A stretch of DNA of 64,000 bases from CAKXIK01 sp050947015 (GTDB lineage: Bacteria > Bacillota > Clostridia > Oscillospirales > Acutalibacteraceae): positions 1 to 64,000 of the forward strand of contig JBMNVT010000009.1 in assembly GCA_050947015.1 (NCBI GenBank). Reading direction: 5' to 3'. Under the pieces are notes generated by a model. That model was given only the letters and a program-made list of their open reading frames with translations. It had not been told where the DNA came from and did no database searches. A program made the translations under genes and the position numbers. How positions within the stretch are numbered: position 1 is the stretch's first letter; each line of letters starts with the position of its first letter. Of the stretch, positions 50,817-58,514 are shown one piece after another.

Positions 50817-52559
50817 ATGCGGATTTTAAAACGGTTTGTGAGCTATTATAAACCATATCGGTTTCTGTTCTGGTTTGACATGGTTTGTGCGCTGATTCTT
50901 TCGGCAATTGATCTGGCTTTTCCTCAGGTCTTAAACGGACTGACCAAAGGACTGTTCACGCAGCCCGGAGAAGAAATTCTGCGATGGGTTTTCTGGGTCG
51001 GCGGCGGAATGCTTGTGTTGTATCTGATTCGGTTCGGCTGCCAGTATTTCATCACCACCTGGGGACACATTATGGGCGCCCGGATGGAAAGTAACATGCG
51101 GCAGGATCTGTTTGACCATCTGCAGCGCCTTTCATTTTCTTACTATGATAAAAACAACACCGGCGAAATGATGAGCAAGCTGCTTTCGGATTTATTCGAT
51201 ATTTCCGAGTTGGCACATCACGGACCGGAAAATATTTTTATTTCCCTGTTGAAAATCATCGGATCCTTTATTCTTCTGATGATGGTAAATGTCAAAATGA
51301 CGCTGATTCTGATTGCGGTCACTGCCGTGATGGTCGTGTTCTCCTTCTTTCAGAACGGCAAGATGCGGACAACCTTTATGGATAACCGAAAAAAAATTGC
51401 CAAGGTCAATGCCCGCGTGCAGGATAGTCTTTCCGGCATCCGCGTGGTAAAATCCTTTGGCAACGAAGCTTTAGAGCAGGAAAAGTTCCGCAAAACCAAC
51501 GAGCAGTTTCTGGAATCCAAAAACAGCAACTACCGCGTAATGGGCCAGTTCCACGCCGGAAATGCTTTTTTTCTCGGCATTCTTTACACCGCTGTTCTGG
51601 TAACGGGCGGCGTTTCGATTGCAAACGGCTCGCTCTCCCTTTCCGATCTGGTGCTTTATGTACTGTATATCAATATTTTCATGGGGCCGATTGAAACACT
51701 GATCAATTTTACGGAATTGTTTCAGAAAGGTTATGCTGGATTTTGCCGTTTTATGGAAGTTGTCGATATGGAGCCGGAAATTGTTGATGCACCCGGCGCC
51801 GTTCCCCTTTCCAATGTAAAAGGTGAAATTGCTTTTCATGATGTTTCGTTTGGTTACAGCAACGGAGAACATGTGCTGCATCATGTAAATTTTTCGATTC
51901 CGAGCGGCAAAACCGTTGCACTGGTCGGGCCTTCCGGCGGCGGAAAAACAACGCTCTGCTCCTTGATTCCGCGTTTTTACGATGTGACCGAAGGCAGCAT
52001 CACCATTGACGGAAACGACATTCGCAGACTGACGCTTCACTCGCTTCGCAGCGCCGTCGGCATTGTTCAGCAGGATGTCTATCTGTTTGGGGGAACCATT
52101 CGCGAAAACATTTTATACGGCAAGCCGGACGCTACCGAGGATGAGCTCATTGCCGCCGCCAAACGCGCCAATATCCATGACTTTATCCTTTCTTTACCGC
52201 AGGGATATGACACCAGCGCAGGTGAACGAGGCGTGCGGCTTTCCGGCGGCCAAAAGCAGCGCATCGCCATTGCCCGCGTCTTCTTGAAAAACCCGAAGAT
52301 TCTGATTTTGGACGAAGCTACTTCTGCGCTTGACAACGAAAGTGAACGGCATATTCAGCAGGCGCTGGAACAGCTTTCCATTGGCCGAACCACATTGGTG
52401 ATTGCGCACCGGCTCAGCACGATCCGCAATGCGGATGAAATTCTGGTAATCAACGACGAAGAAATTCAGGAACGAGGAACCCACGAAGAATTGCTTGCAA
52501 AAAACGGATTGTATGCGGAATATTACAATATGCAGTTTGATCAGGAAGACAACGCATAA
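50817..52559 (+). CDS. ABC exporter, fused membrane and ATPase domains
   Basis: 580 aa half-transporter that would work as a dimer. Seen: six helices in the first 310 residues (type I exporter fold, with RMESNMRQDLFDHLQRLSF near 90), Walker A GPSGGGKTT at about 373, Q-loop VQQDVYLFGGTIRENI, signature LSGGQKQR near 479, Walker B ILILDEATSALD and H-loop IAHRLSTI. Such proteins export lipids, drugs or peptides. Usually members come in pairs; here the gene is alone, so a homodimer is likely. ATG follows GGGAGGAGC. Confidence 0.93.
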   Translation: MRILKRFVSYYKPYRFLFWFDMVCALILSAIDLAFPQVLNGLTKGLFTQPGEEILRWVFWVGGGMLVLYLIRFGCQYFITTWGHIMGARMESNMRQDLFDHLQRLSFSYYDKNNTGEMMSKLLSDLFDISELAHHGPENIFISLLKIIGSFILLMMVNVKMTLILIAVTAVMVVFSFFQNGKMRTTFMDNRKKIAKVNARVQDSLSGIRVVKSFGNEALEQEKFRKTNEQFLESKNSNYRVMGQFHAGNAFFLGILYTAVLVTGGVSIANGSLSLSDLVLYVLYINIFMGPIETLINFTELFQKGYAGFCRFMEVVDMEPEIVDAPGAVPLSNVKGEIAFHDVSFGYSNGEHVLHHVNFSIPSGKTVALVGPSGGGKTTLCSLIPRFYDVTEGSITIDGNDIRRLTLHSLRSAVGIVQQDVYLFGGTIRENILYGKPDATEDELIAAAKRANIHDFILSLPQGYDTSAGERGVRLSGGQKQRIAIARVFLKNPKILILDEATSALDNESERHIQQALEQLSIGRTTLVIAHRLSTIRNADEILVINDEEIQERGTHEELLAKNGLYAEYYNMQFDQEDNA

Positions 52560-52581
52560 ATATTTCCTGACGGACACGCAC

Positions 52582-52634
52582 AAAACCGGCGCCGCTTTTC
52601 CCCACCATCTCATAGGGACAATTTGTGAACCTAT
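52582..52634 (+). repeat. Inverted repeat flanking the accessory cassette, left copy
   Basis: Shares AAAACCGGCGCCGC, then after a variable 10 bp CCATCTCATAGGGA, then after 6 bp GTGAAC with the inverted copy at about 57719-57773. Spacing is nearly the same in both copies, so they descend from one sequence. Confidence 0.75.
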
Positions 52635-52663
52635 CCAAATAACTTAATATTTGTTCCTGTGGA

Positions 52664-52691
52664 GGGAGGCTGTGTTTCGGCACGGCCTCCC
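52664..52691 (+). terminator. Hairpin terminator after the ABC exporter
   Basis: GGGAGGCTGTG / CACGGCCTCCC stem with one mismatch and a 6-nt loop, followed by TGTTTTGC; T run is weak. Confidence 0.6.
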
Positions 52692-52728
52692 TGTTTTGCT
52701 GATGCTTGAACAACCTCGTCAGCTCGTC

Positions 52729-52754
52729 CTTCCGCTTCTGCGCAGAAGCGGAAG
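52729..52754. repeat. Perfect 26-bp palindrome
   Basis: CTTCCGCTTCTGC followed directly by its reverse complement with no loop. Without a loop it would extrude poorly as RNA hairpin, which suggests a dimeric protein binding site or a recombination joint. Confidence 0.8.
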
Positions 52755-52893
52755 CCGATCCCGGCTACTATATGCCGCCTCAGAGTACATGGATCGATGA
52801 GAGGATCTGGCGGAGCGGTTTATCTATGAGGTGGCTTTGCTGAGCCGAGTCCACGAGATATTCAGAGATGCATTAGAGCGTAAAAAAAAATAA
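52744..52893 (+). pseudogene. Short broken reading frame, origin unknown
   Basis: One frame reads a plausible helical peptide (SRLLYAASEYMDR, TGA at 52798, then EDLAERFIYEVALLSR and a Lys-rich end) before TAA at 52891. It looks like the 3' end of a lost gene, but no family could be named. Confidence 0.3.
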
Positions 52894-52913
52894 GCAACAT
52901 CGTACTTTGAAAT

Positions 52914-52943
52914 CAGCTAAAATCACCATGGTAATTTTAGCTG
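52914..52943. promoter_or_regulatory. 30-bp near-perfect palindrome upstream of the Sel1 gene (operator candidate)
   Basis: CAGCTAAAAT and ATTTTAGCTG flank the inner palindrome ACCATGGT; only one base pair (C/A) is off. It ends 30 bp before the TATAAT box and lacks a T run, so an operator is more likely than a terminator. Confidence 0.5.
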
Positions 52944-53016
52944 GACAGATGGTGCAAGAGTACATGGTATTGTATAATTTTATAGTTGACTGAAAATGTA
53001 TGGAGAACTGGCGGTG

Positions 53017-54666
53017 ATGCGCACAGGGACTTGTCAGAGGTGTGGGAGAATGTTTCGAAAAGAGACTGTGCTGAGAAAACTTCAAAAAATTCTGTCCGGA
53101 AAGGGAAACAAGCTGTTTGATAATCAGGTTAGCTTTTATAACGCCATTTTCGGCATGACCAATCCGGAGATATTCCCGGAGGAACTGGTCGCATACATGG
53201 AGACAGCAGCGCACGATGGACCGAGAGAGCGCAGAAAGCAGGACGTCGACTCGTTTTTTAAGGGCGGTCTGGATAATAGTTCCAGTAACATCGGAAAGCA
53301 TATCAATGACGATCCCGGCATGGGTATCCCGAAATTCCACTGCGTTCATTACGCCCAGACAGAGTATAAAAGAGAGATCTGTAAGCGTCTTTCAACGGTA
53401 ATCCGCTACATTGCGAATCGACGCAAGACCAATCTTGAGGAGTTATTTCTCTGTCTGAAAGAAGAACTCTCCTGGGCGTCGGGAATTTTATCTCAGACTG
53501 AAACGGCGGATGGGATGCTGTTGGCCACCATTCTGTACGAGATTGTGCAGACCCACTTGGGGGAACGGCGCCGTCCCGAGGAGTCCGGAGAAGAGACATC
53601 CTTTGGAAAGGTCAACATGAAACGGCAGATCGAGGAGTATTACCTGACCTGCGACTGCTATGAGGTCACCAGCATTGATTTCTTTTTCGCTCTGCGGCGG
53701 ATGGCCGGGCAGAATGTGATAGCCTCCAGCAATCTGGCGGGTTTCTATTATGTGGGCATGGAATTCGTGGTGAAAAATGAGGCCGGCGGCCCCCACGGGA
53801 AATATGTGGTGGAGCGCAATCTGGAACAGGCGGCCCATTACTTCAAGCGGGCAGCGTCCAGTCAGCCGCCTTACGCCCCCGCCCTGTATTCCTATGGCTA
53901 TATGCTCCTGCACGGCGAGATAGGGGATCTGTCCGCGGAGCAGCGGATGGAGGAGTCAGAGCGGTATTACCGGCTGGCGGCGGCGCAGAAGTTCCACCAC
54001 GCGGTGAGTGGTTTGGGTGATCTGGCGCTGCTGCGGGCAGAGCGGCTGTTGAAACAGCCCGGGGTGGAAGCACGTTCTGATGAGATCGTGACGGAACTGG
54101 CCGCCGCCATCGGCTATTTTGACCAGGCCGAACGGATGGGGTCCTTTTGGGGTCCGATCAAGGCGGCGCAGTTTTTGGATGCATCTCTCTACGAGCCGTA
54201 CCGGGAGCAGGCTCTGGTAAAGGCCAGCCTGACCGGAAAACAAACCGCCCGGGCCAGGTGGAAGCAGGCGGTAGCCATGGGCAACGTGTTTGCCATGGAC
54301 GAGCTTGCCATGCTGGACCTGCGGCTGGGGTACATAGAGGAGGCACAGGAGATGCTGGAGCAGGCATCCAGGATGAATTATCCAAACGCATCTTACCATC
54401 TGGCCCGGTATTTCTACAGAGCGGACGGTTTGCGGCCGGATGAAAAGAAATACATCCACTGCATGGAAAAAGCCGCCCATGACGGCAGCGCCAGAGCGAG
54501 CCTTGCCCTGGGCAAGCTGGCGCTGGCAGCGTGTGACGCGGCAGAAACAACGGAGGAGAAAGTCAGACAGCAAAAACTGGCTTCCGCCTGGTTACAAAAG
54601 GCAGAGGAACAGAATTTCAGCTGTTTTGAGAAAGATGTCTATGAACAATTGCGGCAGTACAAATAA
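53017..54666 (+). CDS. Sel1-like repeat (TPR-related) protein
   Basis: 549 aa from ATG 53017, with GGAGAA 9 nt upstream; ATG 52996 is in frame but has no ribosome binding site. Seen: a CQRC pair at the very N-terminus, a helical region of about 230 residues of unknown family (NAIFGMTNPEIFPEEL, RRKTNLEELFLCL), then five to six Sel1/TPR repeats from about 270 to 530, e.g. AAHYFKRAASSQPPYAPALY, ESERYYRLAAAQKFHHAVSG, CMEKAAHDGSARASLALGKL. No signal peptide, so cytosolic. Sel1 proteins act as adaptors in signalling or protein interaction. Codon use differs from the core genes. Confidence 0.8.
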   Translation: MRTGTCQRCGRMFRKETVLRKLQKILSGKGNKLFDNQVSFYNAIFGMTNPEIFPEELVAYMETAAHDGPRERRKQDVDSFFKGGLDNSSSNIGKHINDDPGMGIPKFHCVHYAQTEYKREICKRLSTVIRYIANRRKTNLEELFLCLKEELSWASGILSQTETADGMLLATILYEIVQTHLGERRRPEESGEETSFGKVNMKRQIEEYYLTCDCYEVTSIDFFFALRRMAGQNVIASSNLAGFYYVGMEFVVKNEAGGPHGKYVVERNLEQAAHYFKRAASSQPPYAPALYSYGYMLLHGEIGDLSAEQRMEESERYYRLAAAQKFHHAVSGLGDLALLRAERLLKQPGVEARSDEIVTELAAAIGYFDQAERMGSFWGPIKAAQFLDASLYEPYREQALVKASLTGKQTARARWKQAVAMGNVFAMDELAMLDLRLGYIEEAQEMLEQASRMNYPNASYHLARYFYRADGLRPDEKKYIHCMEKAAHDGSARASLALGKLALAACDAAETTEEKVRQQKLASAWLQKAEEQNFSCFEKDVYEQLRQYK

Positions 54667-54679
54667 GCAGGAACTGTTC

Positions 54680-54905
54680 CGGCTGGTGGTGCGGCTCTCC
54701 CCAGCAGCTCATGGGAATGCTGACGCCGGACCCGGAACTGATCCTGCTGGGAAGCCTCTGGCTGGTGCGGGTATCTTTGTCCATGCTGCTCATTCGCCCT
54801 CTGGGTCTGGTCGAAGCCTGGCTGGCCATGAGCATCGAGCTGAATGTACGGGTATCCTGTTTCTGCTCCGTTTCCAGTTTTCCAAACGCTGACTTCACCA
54901 TGGTA
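54680..54905 (+). pseudogene. C-terminal remnant of a MATE family efflux transporter
   Basis: The frame read through 54711 encodes PQQLMGMLTPDPELILLGS joined directly to LVRVSLSMLLIRPLGLVEAW and LAMSIELNVRVSCF. These correspond to two separate parts of MATE proteins (the DPE loop and the last helices), so the middle has been deleted, and the N-terminal two thirds are absent. The frame continues to 55016 without sense. Confidence 0.6.
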
Positions 54906-54947
54906 AGATGGCCTGATCTTCTTCAAATAACAGTGTCAAGTATGATA

Positions 54948-54977
54948 GACTATCTGTGTATGCGGATAGTCTTTTTT
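54948..54977 (+). terminator. Terminator upstream of the lipoprotein pair
   Basis: GACTATC (54948-54954) pairs with GATAGTC (54965-54971), followed by six T. It ends the Sel1/MATE-remnant transcript or attenuates the lipoprotein operon, whose ATG is 36 bp further. Confidence 0.85.
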
Positions 54978-55012
54978 ATCCGCTCGCAAATCCTGAGAAA
55001 TGAGGAAAAAAG

Positions 55013-55903
55013 ATGAAACGAATTTTAGAACGAATACTGCTTTTGGGTCTGCTGACCGCCATGCTGTCCGCATGCGGCAACCAGGGTACCAGTAATACGT
55101 CGGCAGACCAGGGCAGTGAAAGTACACTGAGTCAGATCGAGACGGATGCGAAGACCGAGACCTCCGCTCCTGTTGACGATGGGCAGGAATGGGAGCTGGC
55201 CGAAGTGATCTACTTTGACGCGGCGGATGTACAGACGTCCCGCATGACCTATCGGTATAACGATCATGGTGACATGTGCCGCTATGAAAACTATGACAAA
55301 GACGATGCTCTCTATTTTTCATGGACTGCGGAATACTCTTATCTGCCGGATGGACGGGTCTCCAGTATCCATTACATCAGCGGAGACGAATACACCAAAT
55401 CCTACAACTGGGATCCCAGCGGCAGGATCGCCTATATCGACACGACATGGAACTCCGGGTCAACAGGAGAGCCCGAAATGAAAGCCTACGATGAGCAGGG
55501 ACGGCTTATTGAGGAGGTTGACGGAACCTATCAATGGTATATCACCTATACCGGGACTGAAAAAAGAGAAAAGCGATACTGGATTTCCCATGATATAACG
55601 GAGCTTACTGTCAGAAGATATAATAAAAACGAAACGGTTGAGGAGATCCGTTACTATGAAGCCGCGGGCTTTACGGACTGCACGGAAGACGACCTGACCA
55701 AATATACGGTGTACGACTTTGACAAATACGGCCGCCAGTGCGGCTATACCGAATATTCCGCGGATGGAACGGTGACAAGGAGCAGTACCTATACATATGA
55801 GACGGACGGCCACAGCTATCTTGCGGTCCGCTGCGACGCAGAGGGAAATAAAATTAACAGTACACGGTATGTATATAAACCAATATCGGAGGTAACGGAG
55901 TAA
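55013..55903 (+). CDS. Lipoprotein with YD/RHS-like repeats
   Basis: 296 aa surface lipoprotein. Seen: signal peptide with lipobox LSAC and Cys21, a Ser/Thr/Asp-rich linker (22-60), then several short units of the form YDEQGRLIEE, YNDHGDMCRYE, FDKYGRQCGYTEYSADGTV, which resemble the repeat of YD/RHS proteins. No toxin domain follows, so it is a short repeat protein, probably a beta-rich binding surface. ATG has GAGGAAAA upstream. The stop TAA overlaps the next ATG (TAATG). Confidence 0.75.
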   Translation: MKRILERILLLGLLTAMLSACGNQGTSNTSADQGSESTLSQIETDAKTETSAPVDDGQEWELAEVIYFDAADVQTSRMTYRYNDHGDMCRYENYDKDDALYFSWTAEYSYLPDGRVSSIHYISGDEYTKSYNWDPSGRIAYIDTTWNSGSTGEPEMKAYDEQGRLIEEVDGTYQWYITYTGTEKREKRYWISHDITELTVRRYNKNETVEEIRYYEAAGFTDCTEDDLTKYTVYDFDKYGRQCGYTEYSADGTVTRSSTYTYETDGHSYLAVRCDAEGNKINSTRYVYKPISEVTE

Positions 55904-57591
55904 TGAAAAAGATCTTTCACATTTTCCTGGCATTTTTGATGCTGGCAGGCTTGCTGTCCGGCTGCGGAAATAAGGCGAGCCAGGATACGGATGTCTCCCC
56001 GTCTGATTCCGGGGCGGCGCAGGATACGTCCTACACGGAAACTCCCGCAGATGACGGTGTGGCGGGCGACCTGTTTGAATATCTTTTCTCGGAATCGGGA
56101 ATCCGGATGGGGATGTCCGCAGAGGACTATCCTGCATCTGCAGATGCAGTGATAGGCGAGCCATTCGGCTTGTTTTCTGAGGATGACCCTTGCCGTAGCC
56201 TGACAGTCCATGACGGTGTGGCAGCTGGTCTTGCCAATCTTTATTTTTGGGATGAGGACGGCCTTTCCTATGTCAATCTGTTTGAATGTTCAGCCGATGT
56301 TGACACCCTATCTGAAATCTGCGGAGATCCTTCGGTCTATCAGTGGTCTGAAAGCAGCGTGACCGCTTATTGGATGCTGGACGATGTACTGGCCATCTAC
56401 GATCAGCAGGAATACACCACGCTGGAGCTCTACACCGAGGCGCTGGCGAAGAAATACCGTGCGACCGAACTGGCAAGGGCAAAAACCGGACTGCTGCTCT
56501 TTGATTCCGGGTTGGAGGATATATACTGGTATCAGGATATCCTGACCGGGAAGTACGGCCTTTACGATGCGCTGGAGGATTCCAAGCTCACCGGGGCCTG
56601 CTATGACGACTACGGTGCGTTTGATCCGGAGGGAATGGCCCCGGTGCAGCAGGATGACTATTGGGGTTATATCAATGCCAGCGGCGAGACCATCATCGGT
56701 CACTATTTTGAAAACGCGGAATCCTTCGTTGGCGAGTGCGCCATAGTAGGCAGCTCGGGAAACTGGGGCGCTATCGACCGGGCGGGCAATTATGTGGTGC
56801 AGCCGGAATATTATGAGGTACAAATTGACCCGGATAACCACTATATCCTTGTGAAGAACAGCGCGAAGAACTGGGGTGCTTACGACCGGTTTGGCAATAT
56901 GCTGATCAAAGCCTCTACCAACATTAAGGATCAGGACTATGAGAGCATCGTTGTCCTCAACGGCCTGCTGTACGCTAAAACCTCTGACCGGTGGTGCCAT
57001 GTGTTCGATGAAAACGGCGAGCAGCTGCTGAGTGAGGCGGCGGCGGTCAGTCTGCCCCAAAACGGCTTCCATATTGTCATGATGGAAGACTGGGTAGATC
57101 TCGGTGCCCTTGGCGGATATACTGATTACTACTATACCTTTGCGGATGAGTGCCTGAATGTGATCGGGAGCAAACGTTACAACGAGTTGACCGACTTCAG
57201 TGCCAGTGGGTACGCCATCGGATATTATTTCGGCAGTGATTATGAGGATTGCTGGGACGTCATTGATACCCAGGGGAATGTAGTGCACACCCTGTGCCGA
57301 TTTAGCGACTATCCTACGACCTACGAGTATGCCAACAGTTATATGGCCTATGGTCATGACCGCCTAAGCTACGGCGTCGTGGATCTGCAGACAGGGGAAT
57401 TGACAAGGTATGAAGAGGTGGAGCCTGTGGATGGAACCGAGTACATGATCGTTACCGCCGACTCGGGTCTGAAGGGCTTGTACGAACGGGACGAACTGGC
57501 GTTCGACTGTGTGTATGATGAGATCAGCTTCAGCGACGGCGTGTTCCACCTGACGCGCGGCGCGGAGAGCAAGACCTACGAGCCCGCATAA
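55903..57591 (+). CDS. WG-repeat lipoprotein
   Basis: 562 aa. Seen: signal peptide with lipobox LSGC and Cys21, Ser/Asp-rich linker, an N-terminal domain (about 60-200) with no recognised family, then WG-type repeats from about 210 to 340 and beyond, e.g. DDYWGYINASGETIIGHYF and GNWGAIDRAGNYVVQPEYY, NWGAYDRFGNMLIK. WG repeats occur in extracellular proteins of unknown function. It begins one base before the previous stop ends, so it is translated with the first lipoprotein; both probably form one surface complex. A 21-bp stem terminator follows. Confidence 0.78.
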   Translation: MKKIFHIFLAFLMLAGLLSGCGNKASQDTDVSPSDSGAAQDTSYTETPADDGVAGDLFEYLFSESGIRMGMSAEDYPASADAVIGEPFGLFSEDDPCRSLTVHDGVAAGLANLYFWDEDGLSYVNLFECSADVDTLSEICGDPSVYQWSESSVTAYWMLDDVLAIYDQQEYTTLELYTEALAKKYRATELARAKTGLLLFDSGLEDIYWYQDILTGKYGLYDALEDSKLTGACYDDYGAFDPEGMAPVQQDDYWGYINASGETIIGHYFENAESFVGECAIVGSSGNWGAIDRAGNYVVQPEYYEVQIDPDNHYILVKNSAKNWGAYDRFGNMLIKASTNIKDQDYESIVVLNGLLYAKTSDRWCHVFDENGEQLLSEAAAVSLPQNGFHIVMMEDWVDLGALGGYTDYYYTFADECLNVIGSKRYNELTDFSASGYAIGYYFGSDYEDCWDVIDTQGNVVHTLCRFSDYPTTYEYANSYMAYGHDRLSYGVVDLQTGELTRYEEVEPVDGTEYMIVTADSGLKGLYERDELAFDCVYDEISFSDGVFHLTRGAESKTYEPA

Positions 57592-57606
57592 GTTTTTCCA
57601 ATTCAC

Positions 57607-57653
57607 AAAAAGGGTTCTGAACTTTGCCGCATGCAAAGTTCAGAACCCTTTTT
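57607..57653 (+). terminator. Terminator after the WG-repeat lipoprotein
   Basis: Perfect 21-bp stem (57607-57627 with 57633-57653) with a 5-nt loop, flanked by A and T runs; works in both directions. Confidence 0.93.
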
Positions 57654-57718
57654 ATATGTCAGCAGCTCTTGCTTGTTCCATCCCAGCTTGCATACTTTGT
57701 TTCGGTATCGGCATTGCC

Positions 57719-57773
57719 CCTGGAAGTTCACTTCGTTTCCCTATGAGATGGAGCACTTGTGCGGCGCCGGTTT
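57719..57773 (-). repeat. Inverted repeat flanking the accessory cassette, right copy
   Basis: Reverse complement of the sequence at 52582-52634: GCGGCGCCGGTTTT, TCCCTATGAGATGG and GTTCAC in matching order and spacing. It stops 20 bp before the rex stop codon. Confidence 0.75.
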
Positions 57774-57792
57774 TCTTTTTTCATAAAAATCG

Positions 57793-58443
57793 TTAGTCTT
57801 CCTTGTTCTGCTCCCGGTTGGTGATTCGGTAACAAAGCGTCATCAGGCTGTCGTTCATATGAACATTCTCTACAATCACATCCGGATGCTGCGCGGAAAA
57901 ATCATAATGGCTGAAATTCCAGAAATTCTTGATTCCCAGCGCAATCAGCTGTTTGCTGATTCCTTCCGCAGCAGCCATCGGCAGACAAAGTATCGCAACC
58001 GTGGGGGCGTTTGCTTTACAGAAAGCCTCGATTTCCGCAGGGTCCATAACCGGAATGTTTCGGATCTTCTGGCCGATCAGGTCGGGATTGCTGTCAAAGA
58101 TGCCGATCAGCGAAAATCCCTTGCTTTCAAACGACATGTGGGTCGCCACGGCGCGGCCCAAATTTCCCGCGCCAATCAGGATCGTTTTATGTTTAGCGTT
58201 CAAGCCCAGAATGCCGCCGATCTCCTCTTTGAGCTGATGCACCATATAACCGTAGCCCTGTTGGCCAAAACCGCCGAAGCAATTGAGATCTTGACGGATC
58301 TGCGACGCGGTCAACCCCATCCGGTCGGACAGTTCCCGCGACGAAATACGGCTGATTCCTCTGCGTTCGAGCTCAGAAAGAAATCGATAATACCGAGGAA
58401 GCCTCCGGATGACGGACATCGATATTCTATCTTTTTTCTGCAT
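57793..58443 (-). CDS. rex: Redox-sensing transcriptional repressor Rex
   Basis: Senses the NADH/NAD ratio and represses fermentation and electron-transfer genes when NADH is low. 216 aa. Seen: N-terminal winged helix (about 5-75, SSRELSDRMGLTASQIRQDL), and a Rossmann domain with GAGNLGRA at about 90 and IGIFDSNP near 117. Start ATG 58443 (MQKKDRIS) is preferred; 58419 is possible. Follows icd by 71 bp on the same strand, so it may be read from the acn promoter. No clear Rex box was found in this window. Confidence 0.95.
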   Translation of the reverse strand: MQKKDRISMSVIRRLPRYYRFLSELERRGISRISSRELSDRMGLTASQIRQDLNCFGGFGQQGYGYMVHQLKEEIGGILGLNAKHKTILIGAGNLGRAVATHMSFESKGFSLIGIFDSNPDLIGQKIRNIPVMDPAEIEAFCKANAPTVAILCLPMAAAEGISKQLIALGIKNFWNFSHYDFSAQHPDVIVENVHMNDSLMTLCYRITNREQNKED

Positions 58444-58514
58444 GCCGAAACCATCATACCTTTCTTTGGAGCCGGAGCCGCCCAAATTGACCGCTCAGCC
58501 CGAACGTAATTCGC

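Larger units (their letters stand above)
52560..52995. other. Junction region between the ABC exporter and the accessory cassette
   Basis: 436 bp. It holds one arm of the cassette's inverted repeat (52582-52634), a hairpin terminator (52664-52691), a perfect 26-bp palindrome (52729-52754), a short broken reading frame (52744-52893), a 30-bp near-palindrome (52914-52943) and a TATAAT box (52973-52978) close to the start of the Sel1 gene. Confidence 0.7.
54667..55012. other. Region between the Sel1 gene and the lipoprotein pair
   Basis: 346 bp with a MATE transporter remnant (54680-54905) and a strong terminator (54948-54977) 36 bp before the first lipoprotein ATG. No intact gene. Confidence 0.7.

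Noticed and set aside
54711..55016. 101-codon frame as an intact small membrane protein
   Set aside because: Sequence matches two non-adjacent parts of MATE transporters and its end runs into the lipoprotein start; better explained as a deletion remnant.
52582..57773. Prophage or integrative element
   Set aside because: No integrase, relaxase, capsid or replication gene lies in the interval; it is too small and holds only Sel1 and lipoprotein genes.
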